DNA of 64,000 bases from Crystallibacter degradans (lineage in GTDB: Bacteria > Actinomycetota > Actinomycetes > Actinomycetales > Micrococcaceae), in NCBI RefSeq assembly GCF_012952295.1, contig NZ_JABBCH010000012.1, positions 62,001-126,000 on the forward strand. The letters are read 5' to 3'. Both the position numbers and the translations under genes were made by a program. The notes under the pieces were generated by a model. The model ran no database searches and had not been told where the DNA came from. It saw only the letters and a program-made list of their open reading frames with translations. Shown in pieces: positions 26,820-35,160 of this stretch. Each line of letters begins with the position of its first letter. Within the stretch, counting starts at the first letter, position 1.

Positions 26820-28228
26820 CAGCGTTCTCCTGTCTTGTAGCTCTCAGCCACTGTTTCGGCGTACCGCTGCGACTGCCGCAGTGCTTCTTCAACGCTCTTT
26901 TGGCCTGCGATGGCGGCCGATATTTGCTGCGCTACGCGCGTTCCCAGGTCCTGGAACTCAGGAATGCCGACGAACTGCAGGCCAGTGTAGGGAACCGGCT
27001 TGGCCATGGAGGATTCCTGCGAAGCGCCGGCCATGGCGTCCAGAGTAGGCTCCGCGTACGCCTCCGATACTTCGGCGTATTCGGGAATATCATAGGTTGA
27101 CAGCCTGCTGCCTGGCGGTACCCGCTCCCAGCTGATCTCCTCGCCTACCAGCTTGATGTAGTCGGGGCTGGTCATCCACGAGATGAAGTCCCACGCCGCA
27201 TCCTTGTGCTCGCTCGCCGCCGGAATGGCCAGGGACCAGCTGTAGAGCCATCCTGCCGCTTCGGTTTCTTCCACCGGCGCAGGGGCGTACTTCGTTTTGC
27301 CGACCACGAGCGAGGATTCCGGATCTTCCACACTGGAGACCATGGCCGTTGCGTCGTACCACATGGCCGCATTGCCTTGGCTGTAGCGCGTGAGGCAGTC
27401 ACCGTACCCGCTGGTGGCCGCACCCGGCTGGCCGTAGTCGCGGATCAGGTCAACGTAATCGGTAACCGCTGCCTCGACTTCCGGGGAGTCCAGGGTGGCG
27501 TTCCACTCCATGTCGAACCAACGTCCGCCGTAGGTGTTGATCACTGTGTTCAGCGGTGCCATCACTTCTCCCCAACCCGCCAGGCCGCGAAGGCACACGC
27601 CGGAGAAATCTTTGGCCGGGTCATGGAGTTCCTTGGCGAACCGGCGGATGTCATCCCAGGTGGGCTGCTCCGGCATGGTCAGGCCGGCTTCTTCGAACAG
27701 GTCCGCCCGGTAAGCCAGGAAGGAGGATTCGCCGTAGAACGGGACCGAGTGCAGGTCCCCTTCGTAGCTCAGCGCCTCGCGGATAGTCGGCACGAAGTCC
27801 TCCGGGTTGTACCCTTCGGTGGTTTCCGCATACTCCTGCAGGTTCGTCAGCCACCCGTTCTCCGCCCACATCGGGGTTTCGTAATTGGAGATCATGACGA
27901 CGTCGAATTCCCCGCCTTCCGTCGCTACCGAAGCCGTGATCTTCGCGCGAGCCTCATTCTCCGGCAGGGAAACGAAACGGACATCAATATCCGGGTGCTG
28001 TTCCCTGAAGTTCTCCTGCAAGTTAATCGCGTCCTGCATCTGGGGATTGGAGACGATTGCCACCACGATTTCTTCTTTGCCGCCGCCGACCGCCCCGCCA
28101 CAGCCTGTCAGGGCCAACAGCGCAGCGGAGCCCGCAGCAACGACCGCGAGCAGACGGCCTTTGCTGCGCCCGTCGGACCGGCCGGAATCCGGTTTACGTC
28201 CTAGTTTCATTAAGCCACCCTTGCTCAT
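26819..28228 (-). CDS. Extracellular solute-binding lipoprotein of the polyol ABC importer
   Basis: A 469-residue family 1 binding protein. After a basic start, LLAVVAAGSAALLALTGC gives a lipobox with the lipidated Cys followed by Gly-Gly. The mature region has typical signs: EENF-like helix LQENFREQHPDIDVRFVSLP, an early F-D-V-V-M-I-S-N-Y-E motif, and DAAWDFISWMTSP near the C-terminus. GAGGA lies six bases before ATG 28228; ATG 28210 is an in-frame option. It heads the importer operon and is divergent from the SorC-type regulator, with repeated CTCATTTG boxes between them. Confidence 0.88.
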   Translation of the reverse strand: MSKGGLMKLGRKPDSGRSDGRSKGRLLAVVAAGSAALLALTGCGGAVGGGKEEIVVAIVSNPQMQDAINLQENFREQHPDIDVRFVSLPENEARAKITASVATEGGEFDVVMISNYETPMWAENGWLTNLQEYAETTEGYNPEDFVPTIREALSYEGDLHSVPFYGESSFLAYRADLFEEAGLTMPEQPTWDDIRRFAKELHDPAKDFSGVCLRGLAGWGEVMAPLNTVINTYGGRWFDMEWNATLDSPEVEAAVTDYVDLIRDYGQPGAATSGYGDCLTRYSQGNAAMWYDATAMVSSVEDPESSLVVGKTKYAPAPVEETEAAGWLYSWSLAIPAASEHKDAAWDFISWMTSPDYIKLVGEEISWERVPPGSRLSTYDIPEYAEVSEAYAEPTLDAMAGASQESSMAKPVPYTGLQFVGIPEFQDLGTRVAQQISAAIAGQKSVEEALRQSQRYAETVAESYKTGER

Positions 28229-28316
28229 TTGAGATCCTCGCTACGCTCATTTGTTAAGTGACTTTAGTCATATATACTCATTTGAGCAAGAGCCGCGCGC
28301 TCATTCGTTACAAATG
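28223..28316. promoter_or_regulatory. Array of CTCATTTG boxes, candidate SorC-regulator operators
   Basis: Four direct copies of RCTCATTYGnK lie at 28223, 28245, 28276 and 28299, spaced 22, 31 and 23 bases, close to whole helical turns; an inverted CAAATG is at 28311. The first overlaps the binding-protein start codon. GCTCATTTGAG and ACTCATTTGAGC are near-palindromes. They fill the divergent gap between the importer operon and the SorC-type gene, so binding by that regulator is likely. Confidence 0.55.
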
Positions 28317-28329
28317 GAGGTTTTTTCGA

Positions 28330-29286
28330 GTGGCACAGCCTTCCGACGACAAACTCCTGGCCCACATCGGCCGGGACTATTACCTGGAGAACAAATCCAA
28401 GGTCGAGATCGCCACCGCCTATGGCATATCGCGCTTCCAGGTAGCCAGGTTGCTGGAGGAAGCCCGCGCCAGAGGGATTGTCAGGATTGAGGTTGCGTTT
28501 CCCCATGCCACTTCCGCCGTGGACACGTCGGCGCTCCAGCGGAACCTCGGAATCGAATCCGTGATCGTGACCGCGACCGGGTCTGATGACTCGCAAACAC
28601 GCGACGGGATGGCGGAAGCAGCGGCTGAACAACTTATGAAGCGGACCCGGAAGGGCGCTACAGTCGGCATTTCGTGGTCCCGGGCCCTGGACCTTGCGGC
28701 CCGGCGTGTCACCGAACTGCCGGACTGTGACCTGGTCCAACTCGCGGGCGCCCTGCCCGTTCCCGGGAGCCGAAGTTCCATTGACCTGATCCGGACCTTG
28801 GGGGAAGTCACCCAGGGCAAGACCTGGCCGATCTGGGCTCCACTGGTGGTGGAGAACGCCGCGACGGCGGAGAGCCTGAAGCGGCAGCCGGAAATCTCGC
28901 AGGCGCTGGTCAAGGCGGATTCCCTGGACTTGGCGGTGGTTGCCTTGGGCGGCTGGAGGGCAGGCATTTCCACCGTCTGGGACCGGGTGGACAACGCCAC
29001 CCGGCTCGCCGGTGTCGATGCGGGAGCTGTCGCGGAGTGCTCCGGACGGCTGATCAGCGCCGACGGCCAGCCGGTCCGGACGGCGCTGGACGAGTGTGTC
29101 ATCGCCGTAACGCTCGAACAGCTTCGGCAAACCCCGCATGTGGTTGTAGTGGCCCAGGGCGCAGCGCGGGCCGACGCGGTCCACGCAGCCATTCGGGCCG
29201 GGATTGTGGGCACCCTGATCATCGACGAAGAACTCGCCTGGGCCCTTGAAGAACCGCTCCACACGAAGTCGGTGCCGAGCGCATGA
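28330..29286 (+). CDS. SorC/DeoR-like sugar-binding transcriptional regulator
   Basis: A 318-residue regulator. The N-terminal helix-turn-helix is YYLENKSKVEIATAYGISRFQVARLLEEARARGIV; the rest is the SorC sugar-phosphate-binding domain, with GISWSRALDLAARRV and a late V-V-V-V-A-Q-G-A-A-R-A-D-A-V. The start is GTG 28330, nine bases after GGAGG (28316-28320). It is divergent from the polyol importer and overlaps the xylulokinase gene by four bases. It probably controls both operons and, through a similar palindrome, the mannitol dehydrogenase family gene at 34948. Confidence 0.85.
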   Translation: MAQPSDDKLLAHIGRDYYLENKSKVEIATAYGISRFQVARLLEEARARGIVRIEVAFPHATSAVDTSALQRNLGIESVIVTATGSDDSQTRDGMAEAAAEQLMKRTRKGATVGISWSRALDLAARRVTELPDCDLVQLAGALPVPGSRSSIDLIRTLGEVTQGKTWPIWAPLVVENAATAESLKRQPEISQALVKADSLDLAVVALGGWRAGISTVWDRVDNATRLAGVDAGAVAECSGRLISADGQPVRTALDECVIAVTLEQLRQTPHVVVVAQGAARADAVHAAIRAGIVGTLIIDEELAWALEEPLHTKSVPSA

Positions 29287-30689
29287 GCATTGTTATCGGT
29301 GTGGATTCCTCCACCCAGTCCTGCAAGGTGCTCGCCGTCGACATCGACAGCGGCAGGATCGTATCATCTGCCTCCGCGCCGCATCCGGACGGCACCTCCA
29401 TCAACCCGGAACGCTGGGATGCTGCATTGGACAAGGCTTGGAACGACGCCGGCATCCGGAACCTTGGCCAGGAAGTGTCGGGCGTCAGCGTGGCAGCACA
29501 GCAGCATGGCATGGTGGCGCTGGATGCGCAGAACCAGCCGGTCCACGATGCCCTGCTGTGGAACGACACGCGCAGCGCCGACGCGGCCGGACAAATGGTG
29601 AAAGAGATTGGAGCCCAGGCTTGGATCGACGCCGTCAACCTGGTCCCAGTAGCATCCTTCACGCTGACCAAGCTGGCCTGGCTCGCACAAAACAAACCGG
29701 CTCTGGCGGCCAAAGTCGCCCACGTCCTGCTACCGCATGATTACCTCAACTACCGTCTCACCGGGGAGTTCTTCACGGACCGCAGCGATGCGTCCGGAAC
29801 GGCTTACTATTCCCCGGTCACCGGTGAATACCGGACAGACCTGCTCGAGCAATTCTTCGGCGCCGTCCCCGCTCTGCCGCCCGTGCTTGGTCCTGCCGAA
29901 ACCGGCGGGAATCTCTTGGACCGGTGGGGTACCAACCGGGCCGTAGCGGGCGCCGGTGCCGGCGACAACGCGGCGGCGGCTTTGGGGCTGGGCCTCAACC
30001 CCGGCGAAGTGGTGGTGTCCGTGGGCACCTCCGGAACGGTATTCACCTCGGCGGTGGAACCGGTCCGTGACCCCAGTGGCGCCGTGGCAGGCTTCGCGGA
30101 TGCCACCGGCCAACATCTGCCGCTGCTGGCCATGATCAACTGTGCTCGGGTCATGACGGCGACGGCCGCAATGCTCGATGTGAACCTGCCCGAGCTGGAC
30201 CGTCTGGCGCTGGCCGCGGCGCCGGACGCAGGCGGCCTGACCCTGCTGCCCTATCTCGACGGCGAGCGAACACCGAATCTGCCGGATGCCCGCGGAAGCC
30301 TGACCGGGATGACACGGGAGAACATGACGCCTTGTAATCTGGCCCGGGCCGGCGTCCTCGCCGTTCTGAACTCGCTGGCTGATGCCCAGGAATTGCTGCG
30401 CGCAAAGGGCGTACCGGTGGACAAAGTGATCCTGATCGGCGGCGGATCGAAGTCACGCTCCTTGCGCCAGGCAGCTGCGGACATCTTCGGTGTGCCCGTG
30501 GAAGTGCCGGCCGCAGGTGAGTACGTGGCTCTGGGGGCTGCGCGGCAGGCTGCCTGGGCGGTGACCGGCGAACTGCTGGATTGGAAGCCGGTAACCGCTG
30601 CAGCCCATGAACCGGATCCGTTGGGCGGCTGGGGTGCAGAGGTGCGCGGACGTTACGCAGAGGCCAGGCAGGCGGTCTACGGTATCTGA
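29283..30689 (+). CDS. xylB: Xylulokinase (FGGY family)
   Basis: A 468-residue sugar kinase that would phosphorylate D-xylulose to xylulose 5-phosphate. The first phosphate motif is VIGVDSSTQSCK; substrate contacts resembling XylB are in SVAAQQHGMV and LLWNDTRSA; the catalytic Asp is in GAGAGDNAAAALGLG; the adenosine motif is VILIGGGSKS. ATG 29283 overlaps the stop of the SorC-type regulator gene (ATGA). With the polyol dehydrogenase it makes a polyol-to-pentose-phosphate route. The 535 bases behind it hold no gene. Confidence 0.88.
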   Translation: MSIVIGVDSSTQSCKVLAVDIDSGRIVSSASAPHPDGTSINPERWDAALDKAWNDAGIRNLGQEVSGVSVAAQQHGMVALDAQNQPVHDALLWNDTRSADAAGQMVKEIGAQAWIDAVNLVPVASFTLTKLAWLAQNKPALAAKVAHVLLPHDYLNYRLTGEFFTDRSDASGTAYYSPVTGEYRTDLLEQFFGAVPALPPVLGPAETGGNLLDRWGTNRAVAGAGAGDNAAAALGLGLNPGEVVVSVGTSGTVFTSAVEPVRDPSGAVAGFADATGQHLPLLAMINCARVMTATAAMLDVNLPELDRLALAAAPDAGGLTLLPYLDGERTPNLPDARGSLTGMTRENMTPCNLARAGVLAVLNSLADAQELLRAKGVPVDKVILIGGGSKSRSLRQAAADIFGVPVEVPAAGEYVALGAARQAAWAVTGELLDWKPVTAAAHEPDPLGGWGAEVRGRYAEARQAVYGI

Positions 30690-31225
30690 CCGCGTGCCCG
30701 CGGGGAGAACGTAGCGCACATGGTACACACTTGCCCCCTGACTCAGGTCAGGGAGATTCGACGAGCGCTTCCGCGGTGACGTATCCGGCGTTGGATATAT
30801 CCGGAAGCAGAACTGGCACATGCCGTATCCAGGATGTGCGGAAAAACACTCGGCCTGACGTCACTCATCGAAATACCTCATGGAAAATTTGCCTAATTGG
30901 AATTCCTGACGGTACGGTACCCGACTGATATGTGGGGAAGGTTTGTCAAGAGGCATAGATGAGCGGCTCCCAACTTCTTTGTCGGGGGCCGCTGCGTTGG
31001 GTACCGTCCGGGCGTGGGGGCTGTCGTGCTGGCGAGTCTTGTTGTCGACTGCAGTGTCAGACTGATATGCGCGGATTGGTTACCGCATGACGATTATTCG
31101 GCCGGGGCATATCGCTGTCTAGCATCGAGCGTCAACGGTTTGGGCCGTTTGCTCATAGTCGGCTCTCGAGTTAGCCCCAAAATGCTGCCACGTCACGGCC
31201 GCCACAGCCCGGAGGCACGTTCTTG
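30690..31225. other. Gene-free region between xylB and the IS110 remnant
   Basis: No convincing coding frame. It holds a short palindrome CCCTGAC-tcag-GTCAGGG (30736-30753), and a 10-bp stem (30962-30971 / 30984-30993) enclosed by a second repeat ACGGTACCC / GGGTACCGT (30914-30922 / 30999-31007). AT content is locally higher than in its neighbours. It may include one end of the insertion element, but no terminal repeat or target duplication was found. Confidence 0.4.
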
Positions 31226-32346
31226 TCAGGCCGCGTTCATGCGTTTCCCCTGCCCATGCTCGGGTTGTTGCAGGGGCGCAGCCAGAGACCAGCACCAGCC
31301 GGCAAGTTCCCGCGCGATTGCAGTGTTCGCCGTGACGGAGCGTTTCTTGCGAGCATCAAAGACTTCCCATTTGCGATGGAGGCGGTGGTTGCCTTCCAAG
31401 GCCCGGATCCGGGTGGACGGGCCGACCATTTCCAGTTGCCGCAGCAGCCGGACCCCGGGCCGGGCGTAGGAGCGCCGGTGCACCCAGGCCGCCTCGATGA
31501 GCAGCCTGCGGGCGTACTTGCTGCCGGCCTTCGTGATCGCCCCTGGTGCCGGGCTTGGCCCGAGGACTGCTCGCTGGGCACCAGGCCGAGGTAGGAACCG
31601 ATGTTGGCCCCGGTGAACCGGGTCCAGTCACCGATCTCCACGGCGAGCCCGAACCCGGTCGTGACCTGGATGCCGCGCAGGCACATCAACGCCTCGATCA
31701 CCGGCGTGTATTCACAGTCCCTGGCAACCTCGGCGACGCGATGGTCAATGCGTTTGAGGTGCTCTGCCAGCAGTTCAGCCTGTTCCACGTCGGCCTCATA
31801 GGTGAACTGCAGCACCGGGGACTCGAAATGCTGCCGGTGCAGCCACACCCGGTGCTCCTGCGTCCATTTCGTTTCCTTCGGGTACCGGATTCCGTGCCGC
31901 AGCAGGACCGCGTTCACGTGCTGGCGGGCATGGGCCAGGTTCTTCGCTGCCCTGGCCCGCAGCCGGGACAAATCCCGCAGATCCTCCTGCGCCCGGGTCG
32001 GGACCCGGACCTCGGTGACCTGGCCCAGGGCGAGCATTTCCGTCAAAATCCGGGCGTCGCGCCGATCCGTTTTGACCTTGTCGCCCGGTGCACGCAGCAG
32101 CTTCGAGGCCGCCGCCACCACACAGTCGACGTCGGCCTCGCGCAGGTACCTGGCCAGGACGTACCCGGTCGGTCCGGACTCGTACACGGCCTTCACCGGA
32201 GGTTCGAAGCGGCGGATCCATTCCAGCACCACCGCCGGATCCGAATCCATCTTCTCCTGAACCATTTCACCCGTCTCCGGGATCAACGCGCAGCCGACAA
32301 CGCTGGCCGCGTGAACATCAAGCCCAACAAAAGTATGCTGGTACAT
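31226..32346 (-). pseudogene. IS110 family transposase (DEDD recombinase), frameshifted
   Basis: The N-terminal part from ATG 32346 is a RuvC-like DEDD domain: GLDVHAASV, YESGPTGY and KTDRRDARIL carry the four acidic residues. The C-terminal Transposase_20 domain begins CLRGIQVTTGFGLAVEIGD and continues NIGSYLGLVPSEQSSGQ. Near 31540-31545 the frame breaks: the expected GAITKAGSKYARRLL-type sequence is read only in another frame, which then runs to 31226 with the normal C-terminus (AWVHRRSYARPG to REL-A-G-W). One missing base after CAGGG explains it. The original frame stays open to 31237 by chance. The recombinase is probably inactive. Confidence 0.8.
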
Positions 32347-32485
32347 AGCCGGGACCTCCCAAGATTCACATGTGGCACTACCAATGCAACTCTCACGAAG
32401 GCTCAAAGCCAAGGAGGTTGTTCACTGGCAATCCACGGGATGCTGTGACACAGAAGGCCCCGGCCCTCGCTGGTGGCAGCTGTCC

Positions 32486-32623
32486 TGCTGCCCGTCCGGA
32501 TATAGGCCCATCCCGCCGGGCAGTAGGCCCTGCGGCGCCGCCTCCCACATGACGGGAACCTGTCGGCATCAAGCCGGCGCCGCAGGACCGCACGGCGACA
32601 ATGGCCGCCCCGGACGGGCAGCA
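32486..32623 (-). ncRNA. Candidate structured RNA upstream of IS110 recombinase (possible guide/bridge RNA)
   Basis: Two perfect nested inverted repeats: an outer 14-bp pair (32486-32499 / 32610-32623) and an inner 12-bp pair (32529-32540 / 32575-32586), with large internal loops and an apical loop of 34 bases. It lies 140 to 277 bases upstream of the recombinase start, where IS110-group elements are known to encode their guide RNA. No coding frame here has support. The fold, one long hairpin with an internal loop, is not an exact copy of described guide RNAs, so this is a hypothesis. Confidence 0.3.
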
Positions 32624-32826
32624 AACCCAGCCACCCTCACCTCATATTGTCTAGCCAGCCCAACACAGGAGTCGTCAGGACTCCTCTTGGACGGATCGAC
32701 CGGAGCTCGAGCCGAGATCCGCGGCTGGCCAGGGGCACCCCCGGCAACGCGCAGGACAGTGCGCGTCCCGTCATCCATGTAGCCCCGCCCACGGACAATT
32801 TTCCCCACTCCCCAGGAGAAATCACC

Positions 32827-33396
32827 ATGCAGACGGTACAAGAAACACCAGGAACGCCCAAAATGACAGCGGCAGCTCCCACCGCGGACTCCGCGCAAAT
32901 GCGCCCGGCAGCACCCCAAAGGCATGCCCGACCGCTGGCAATATTGCGGATCCTACTGGGTTCTGTCTTTCTGTGGGCCTTTCTGGATAAGACCTTTGGC
33001 CTTGGATTCGCTACAGCACCTGAGAAGGCCTGGATCGCCGGCGGCTCGCCCACGGCCGGCTACTTGGGCAGCGTGAAGGGTTCGCTTGCCGGACTGTTCC
33101 AGCCGCTGGCTGGTGCGCCGGTCGTGGACTGGGCATTCATGCTCGGCCTGCTGGCCGTCGGAACCGCACTGGTTCTTGGCATCGCGCTCCGCGCAGCCGC
33201 TGTTGGCGGATCCGCACTCATGGTGCTGATGTGGCTCTCCTCGCTGCCGCTTAAGTCCAATCCGGTCATTGACGAGCACGTGGTCTACGCCGCGGCCATG
33301 ATCGCACTGGCCGCCACACACGCCGGCAACACCTACGGCCTGGGTCGCCAATGGTCAGCGCTGATGTCTTCCTCGTCCCTGCGCTGGTTGCGCTGA
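32827..33396 (+). CDS. DoxX-like membrane protein
   Basis: A 189-residue protein with about four membrane segments. After a hydrophilic N-terminus of some 35 residues it reads LAILRILLGSVFLWAFLDKTFGLGF, a DoxX/DoxD-type first helix, then a loop KAWIAGGSPTAGYL, further helices and an N-T-Y-G-L-G-R end. DoxD-like proteins are linked to quinone-dependent sulphur or thiol oxidation, but substrate cannot be inferred here. AGGAGA lies about seven bases before ATG 32827. It has no operon partner and lies between the IS remnant and a convergent dehydrogenase gene. Confidence 0.7.
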   Translation: MQTVQETPGTPKMTAAAPTADSAQMRPAAPQRHARPLAILRILLGSVFLWAFLDKTFGLGFATAPEKAWIAGGSPTAGYLGSVKGSLAGLFQPLAGAPVVDWAFMLGLLAVGTALVLGIALRAAAVGGSALMVLMWLSSLPLKSNPVIDEHVVYAAAMIALAATHAGNTYGLGRQWSALMSSSSLRWLR

Positions 33397-33463
33397 TCGC
33401 ACCGGTTGCGCTGACAAAGAAGGAGTTTCCGGGACAGTGGCGCAACCGGGCCTGGCGCCCCAG

Positions 33464-34948
33464 CTACAACGTTCCGTCTTCAATCAGCGCCGCGACCGTA
33501 GCCTTCGCTCCGCGCGTCTGCAGCGACCCCAGTGCCGCCGCATAGGCCTCGACAAAGCGGGGCTCGTCAACCAGATCGCCGAAAACTTCCCGCTGCGAGA
33601 TAAAGGCCAGCTTGTCCTCGCGGTTCCGTGCGGCAGCCTCCATCAGATGCTCCTTCAGACGGTCGACGACGACGAACGCCTCGCCGACCTCATCCGTTCC
33701 TTCCGCATAACGCGCCCAGCTGGCGACAATCGCAGCGGAACGGTGGATCTCGCCGTCGTTCTTCAGGTTTTCCTGGATGACAGGCACCAGCCATTTCGGA
33801 ATCCGGTCCGAGCTTTCCGCGCAAAGGCGGGCCAGGGTGTCCCGGACATGCTCGTTGGAGAAGCGCGCGATCAGCTTGTGCTTGTACGCGTCCAAGTCGA
33901 TTCCGGGGACCGGATGGAGCGTGGCAGTTGCTTCCTTATCCATGTAGTCCAGTAGGAACTGCGCAAAAACAGGGTCTTGGCATACCTCGTGGGCGTACCG
34001 GTAGCCCGCAAGGTAACCGAAGTAGCACTGGCCCTGGTGGCTGGCGTTAAGCAGGCGCAGCTTCATCAGCTCGTACGGCTCCACGTCGTCTACCAGCTGG
34101 ACGCCGGCCGCTTCGAAGGGCGGGCGGCCCTGCGGGAAGTTGTCCTCCAGCGCCCACTGCTCGAAGTCCTCGCAGACCACCGGCCAGGCATCTTCGACGC
34201 CGAACCCCTCGGCAATGGCGGCGCGGTCTTCATCAGTGGTGACGGGCGTGATGCGGTCCACCATAGAGTTGGGAAAGGCAACGTTCGCCTCTATCCAGGC
34301 ACCCAGTTCGGGGTTCTTAAGTCTGGCGTAGGCGGTGAACATCTTCTTTGCGACGTCGCCGTTGCCCTGGATGTTGTCGCACGACATGATCGTAAACGGC
34401 GGCAGACCGCGCTGACGGCGCCGGGCCAAGGCTTCCGTCACCAGCCCGAAGGTGGTTGCCGGGGTGGCACCTGGCTCTAGATCGGCTGCCACAGCCGGGT
34501 TTCCAGCATCGAACTCCCCGGTCACATGGTGGAAGTTGTAGCCACCCTCGGTGATGGTCAAGGAGACAATGCGGACCTGTTCCGAGGCCATTTTTTCGAT
34601 CACCTCATCCGGATCTTCGGGAGCGAACAGGTACTCGATGATAGACCCGACGACCCGTCCTTCCCGGGTGCCGTCCGGGTTCTTGATCACCAGGGTATAG
34701 AGGCAGTCCTGATCATCCATGACCTTCTTCATGAGCGCGTCCCCGGGCAGAACGCCGACGCCGCAGATGGCCCAGTCCAAAGCCTCGCCTTGGTTCATTA
34801 GCCGGTCCAGATACATGGCCTGGTGCGCCCGGTGGAAGCCGCCGACGCCAAAATGGACGATGCCAGCAGTCAACTGCGAACGGTCATAGCTCGGCTTGAC
34901 TAGTTGCGGGGGAAGATTTGCGAGGTTGCGCGCGTTCAGCGATGACAT
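33464..34948 (-). CDS. Mannitol/arabitol dehydrogenase (mannitol dehydrogenase family)
   Basis: A 494-residue long-chain polyol dehydrogenase, oxidising mannitol to fructose or D-arabitol to D-xylulose with NAD+. It begins MSSLNARNLANLP and shows GIVHFGVGGFHRAHQAMYLD as nucleotide-binding loop, SCDNIQGNGD, and MKLRLLNASHQ with the catalytic Lys-Asn-His set of the family. ATG 34948 follows AAGGTGG at seven bases; length equals known mannitol 2-dehydrogenases. A 12-bp GCTCATATGAGC palindrome upstream resembles the boxes near the SorC-type regulator, linking it to xylB and the importer across the IS element. Confidence 0.88.
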   Translation of the reverse strand: MSSLNARNLANLPPQLVKPSYDRSQLTAGIVHFGVGGFHRAHQAMYLDRLMNQGEALDWAICGVGVLPGDALMKKVMDDQDCLYTLVIKNPDGTREGRVVGSIIEYLFAPEDPDEVIEKMASEQVRIVSLTITEGGYNFHHVTGEFDAGNPAVAADLEPGATPATTFGLVTEALARRRQRGLPPFTIMSCDNIQGNGDVAKKMFTAYARLKNPELGAWIEANVAFPNSMVDRITPVTTDEDRAAIAEGFGVEDAWPVVCEDFEQWALEDNFPQGRPPFEAAGVQLVDDVEPYELMKLRLLNASHQGQCYFGYLAGYRYAHEVCQDPVFAQFLLDYMDKEATATLHPVPGIDLDAYKHKLIARFSNEHVRDTLARLCAESSDRIPKWLVPVIQENLKNDGEIHRSAAIVASWARYAEGTDEVGEAFVVVDRLKEHLMEAAARNREDKLAFISQREVFGDLVDEPRFVEAYAAALGSLQTRGAKATVAALIEDGTL

Positions 34949-34989
34949 TGGAACCACCTTGTGAGCAGGGTTACTTTTCCGCCAATCTA

Positions 34990-35022
34990 TCATATGAGCC
35001 CCCGACAGCCGCTCATATGAGC
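34990..35022 (-). promoter_or_regulatory. GCTCATATGAGC palindrome and half-site before the mannitol dehydrogenase family gene
   Basis: GCTCATATGAGC (35011-35022) is a perfect 12-bp palindrome. A second TCATATGAGC (34990-34999) has its centre 23 bp away, the same spacing as the CTCATTTG boxes at 28223-28309. The sites lie 42-74 bases before the dehydrogenase start. Confidence 0.55.
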
Positions 35023-35160
35023 GGCGGCATACACTGCAAACATATCCACCCAACATCTTCCGGCTGAAGGCTATGGGTTTACCCTCACGCGTTACGCAGT
35101 ATGGTGTGAGTCACAGGATGATTCTCAAGGCACGTCTAAGGGCGCTGAGGAGATTGAGGC

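Larger units (their letters stand above)
31226..32640 (-). mobile_element. IS110-type insertion sequence remnant, ends uncertain
   Basis: The extent covers the recombinase pseudogene and the upstream non-coding part with a large nested inverted repeat (32486-32623). IS110 elements lack long terminal repeats, so neither end can be fixed by eye. The element separates the regulator-xylulokinase operon from the mannitol dehydrogenase family gene of the same predicted regulon. Confidence 0.4.

Noticed and set aside
30736-30753. CCCTGAC-tcag-GTCAGGG as a xylB terminator
   Set aside because: Only 7 bp with a 4-base loop and no T-run; too weak to call as a terminator.
31014-31469. An open plus-strand frame in the xylB-IS gap
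   Set aside because: Cys/Ser/Arg-rich sequence with no family likeness, antisense to the transposase C-terminus; treated as non-coding.
32486-32623. An integron attC site
   Set aside because: Length and imperfect symmetry fit, but no core-site pair of the GTTRRRY/RYYYAAC type lies at the ends and no integrase is present.
34990-35022. GCTCATATGAGC as a simple restriction-type palindrome
   Set aside because: Chance palindrome was considered, but the 23-bp-spaced second site and similarity to the SorC-regulator boxes favour an operator, so it was kept as such.
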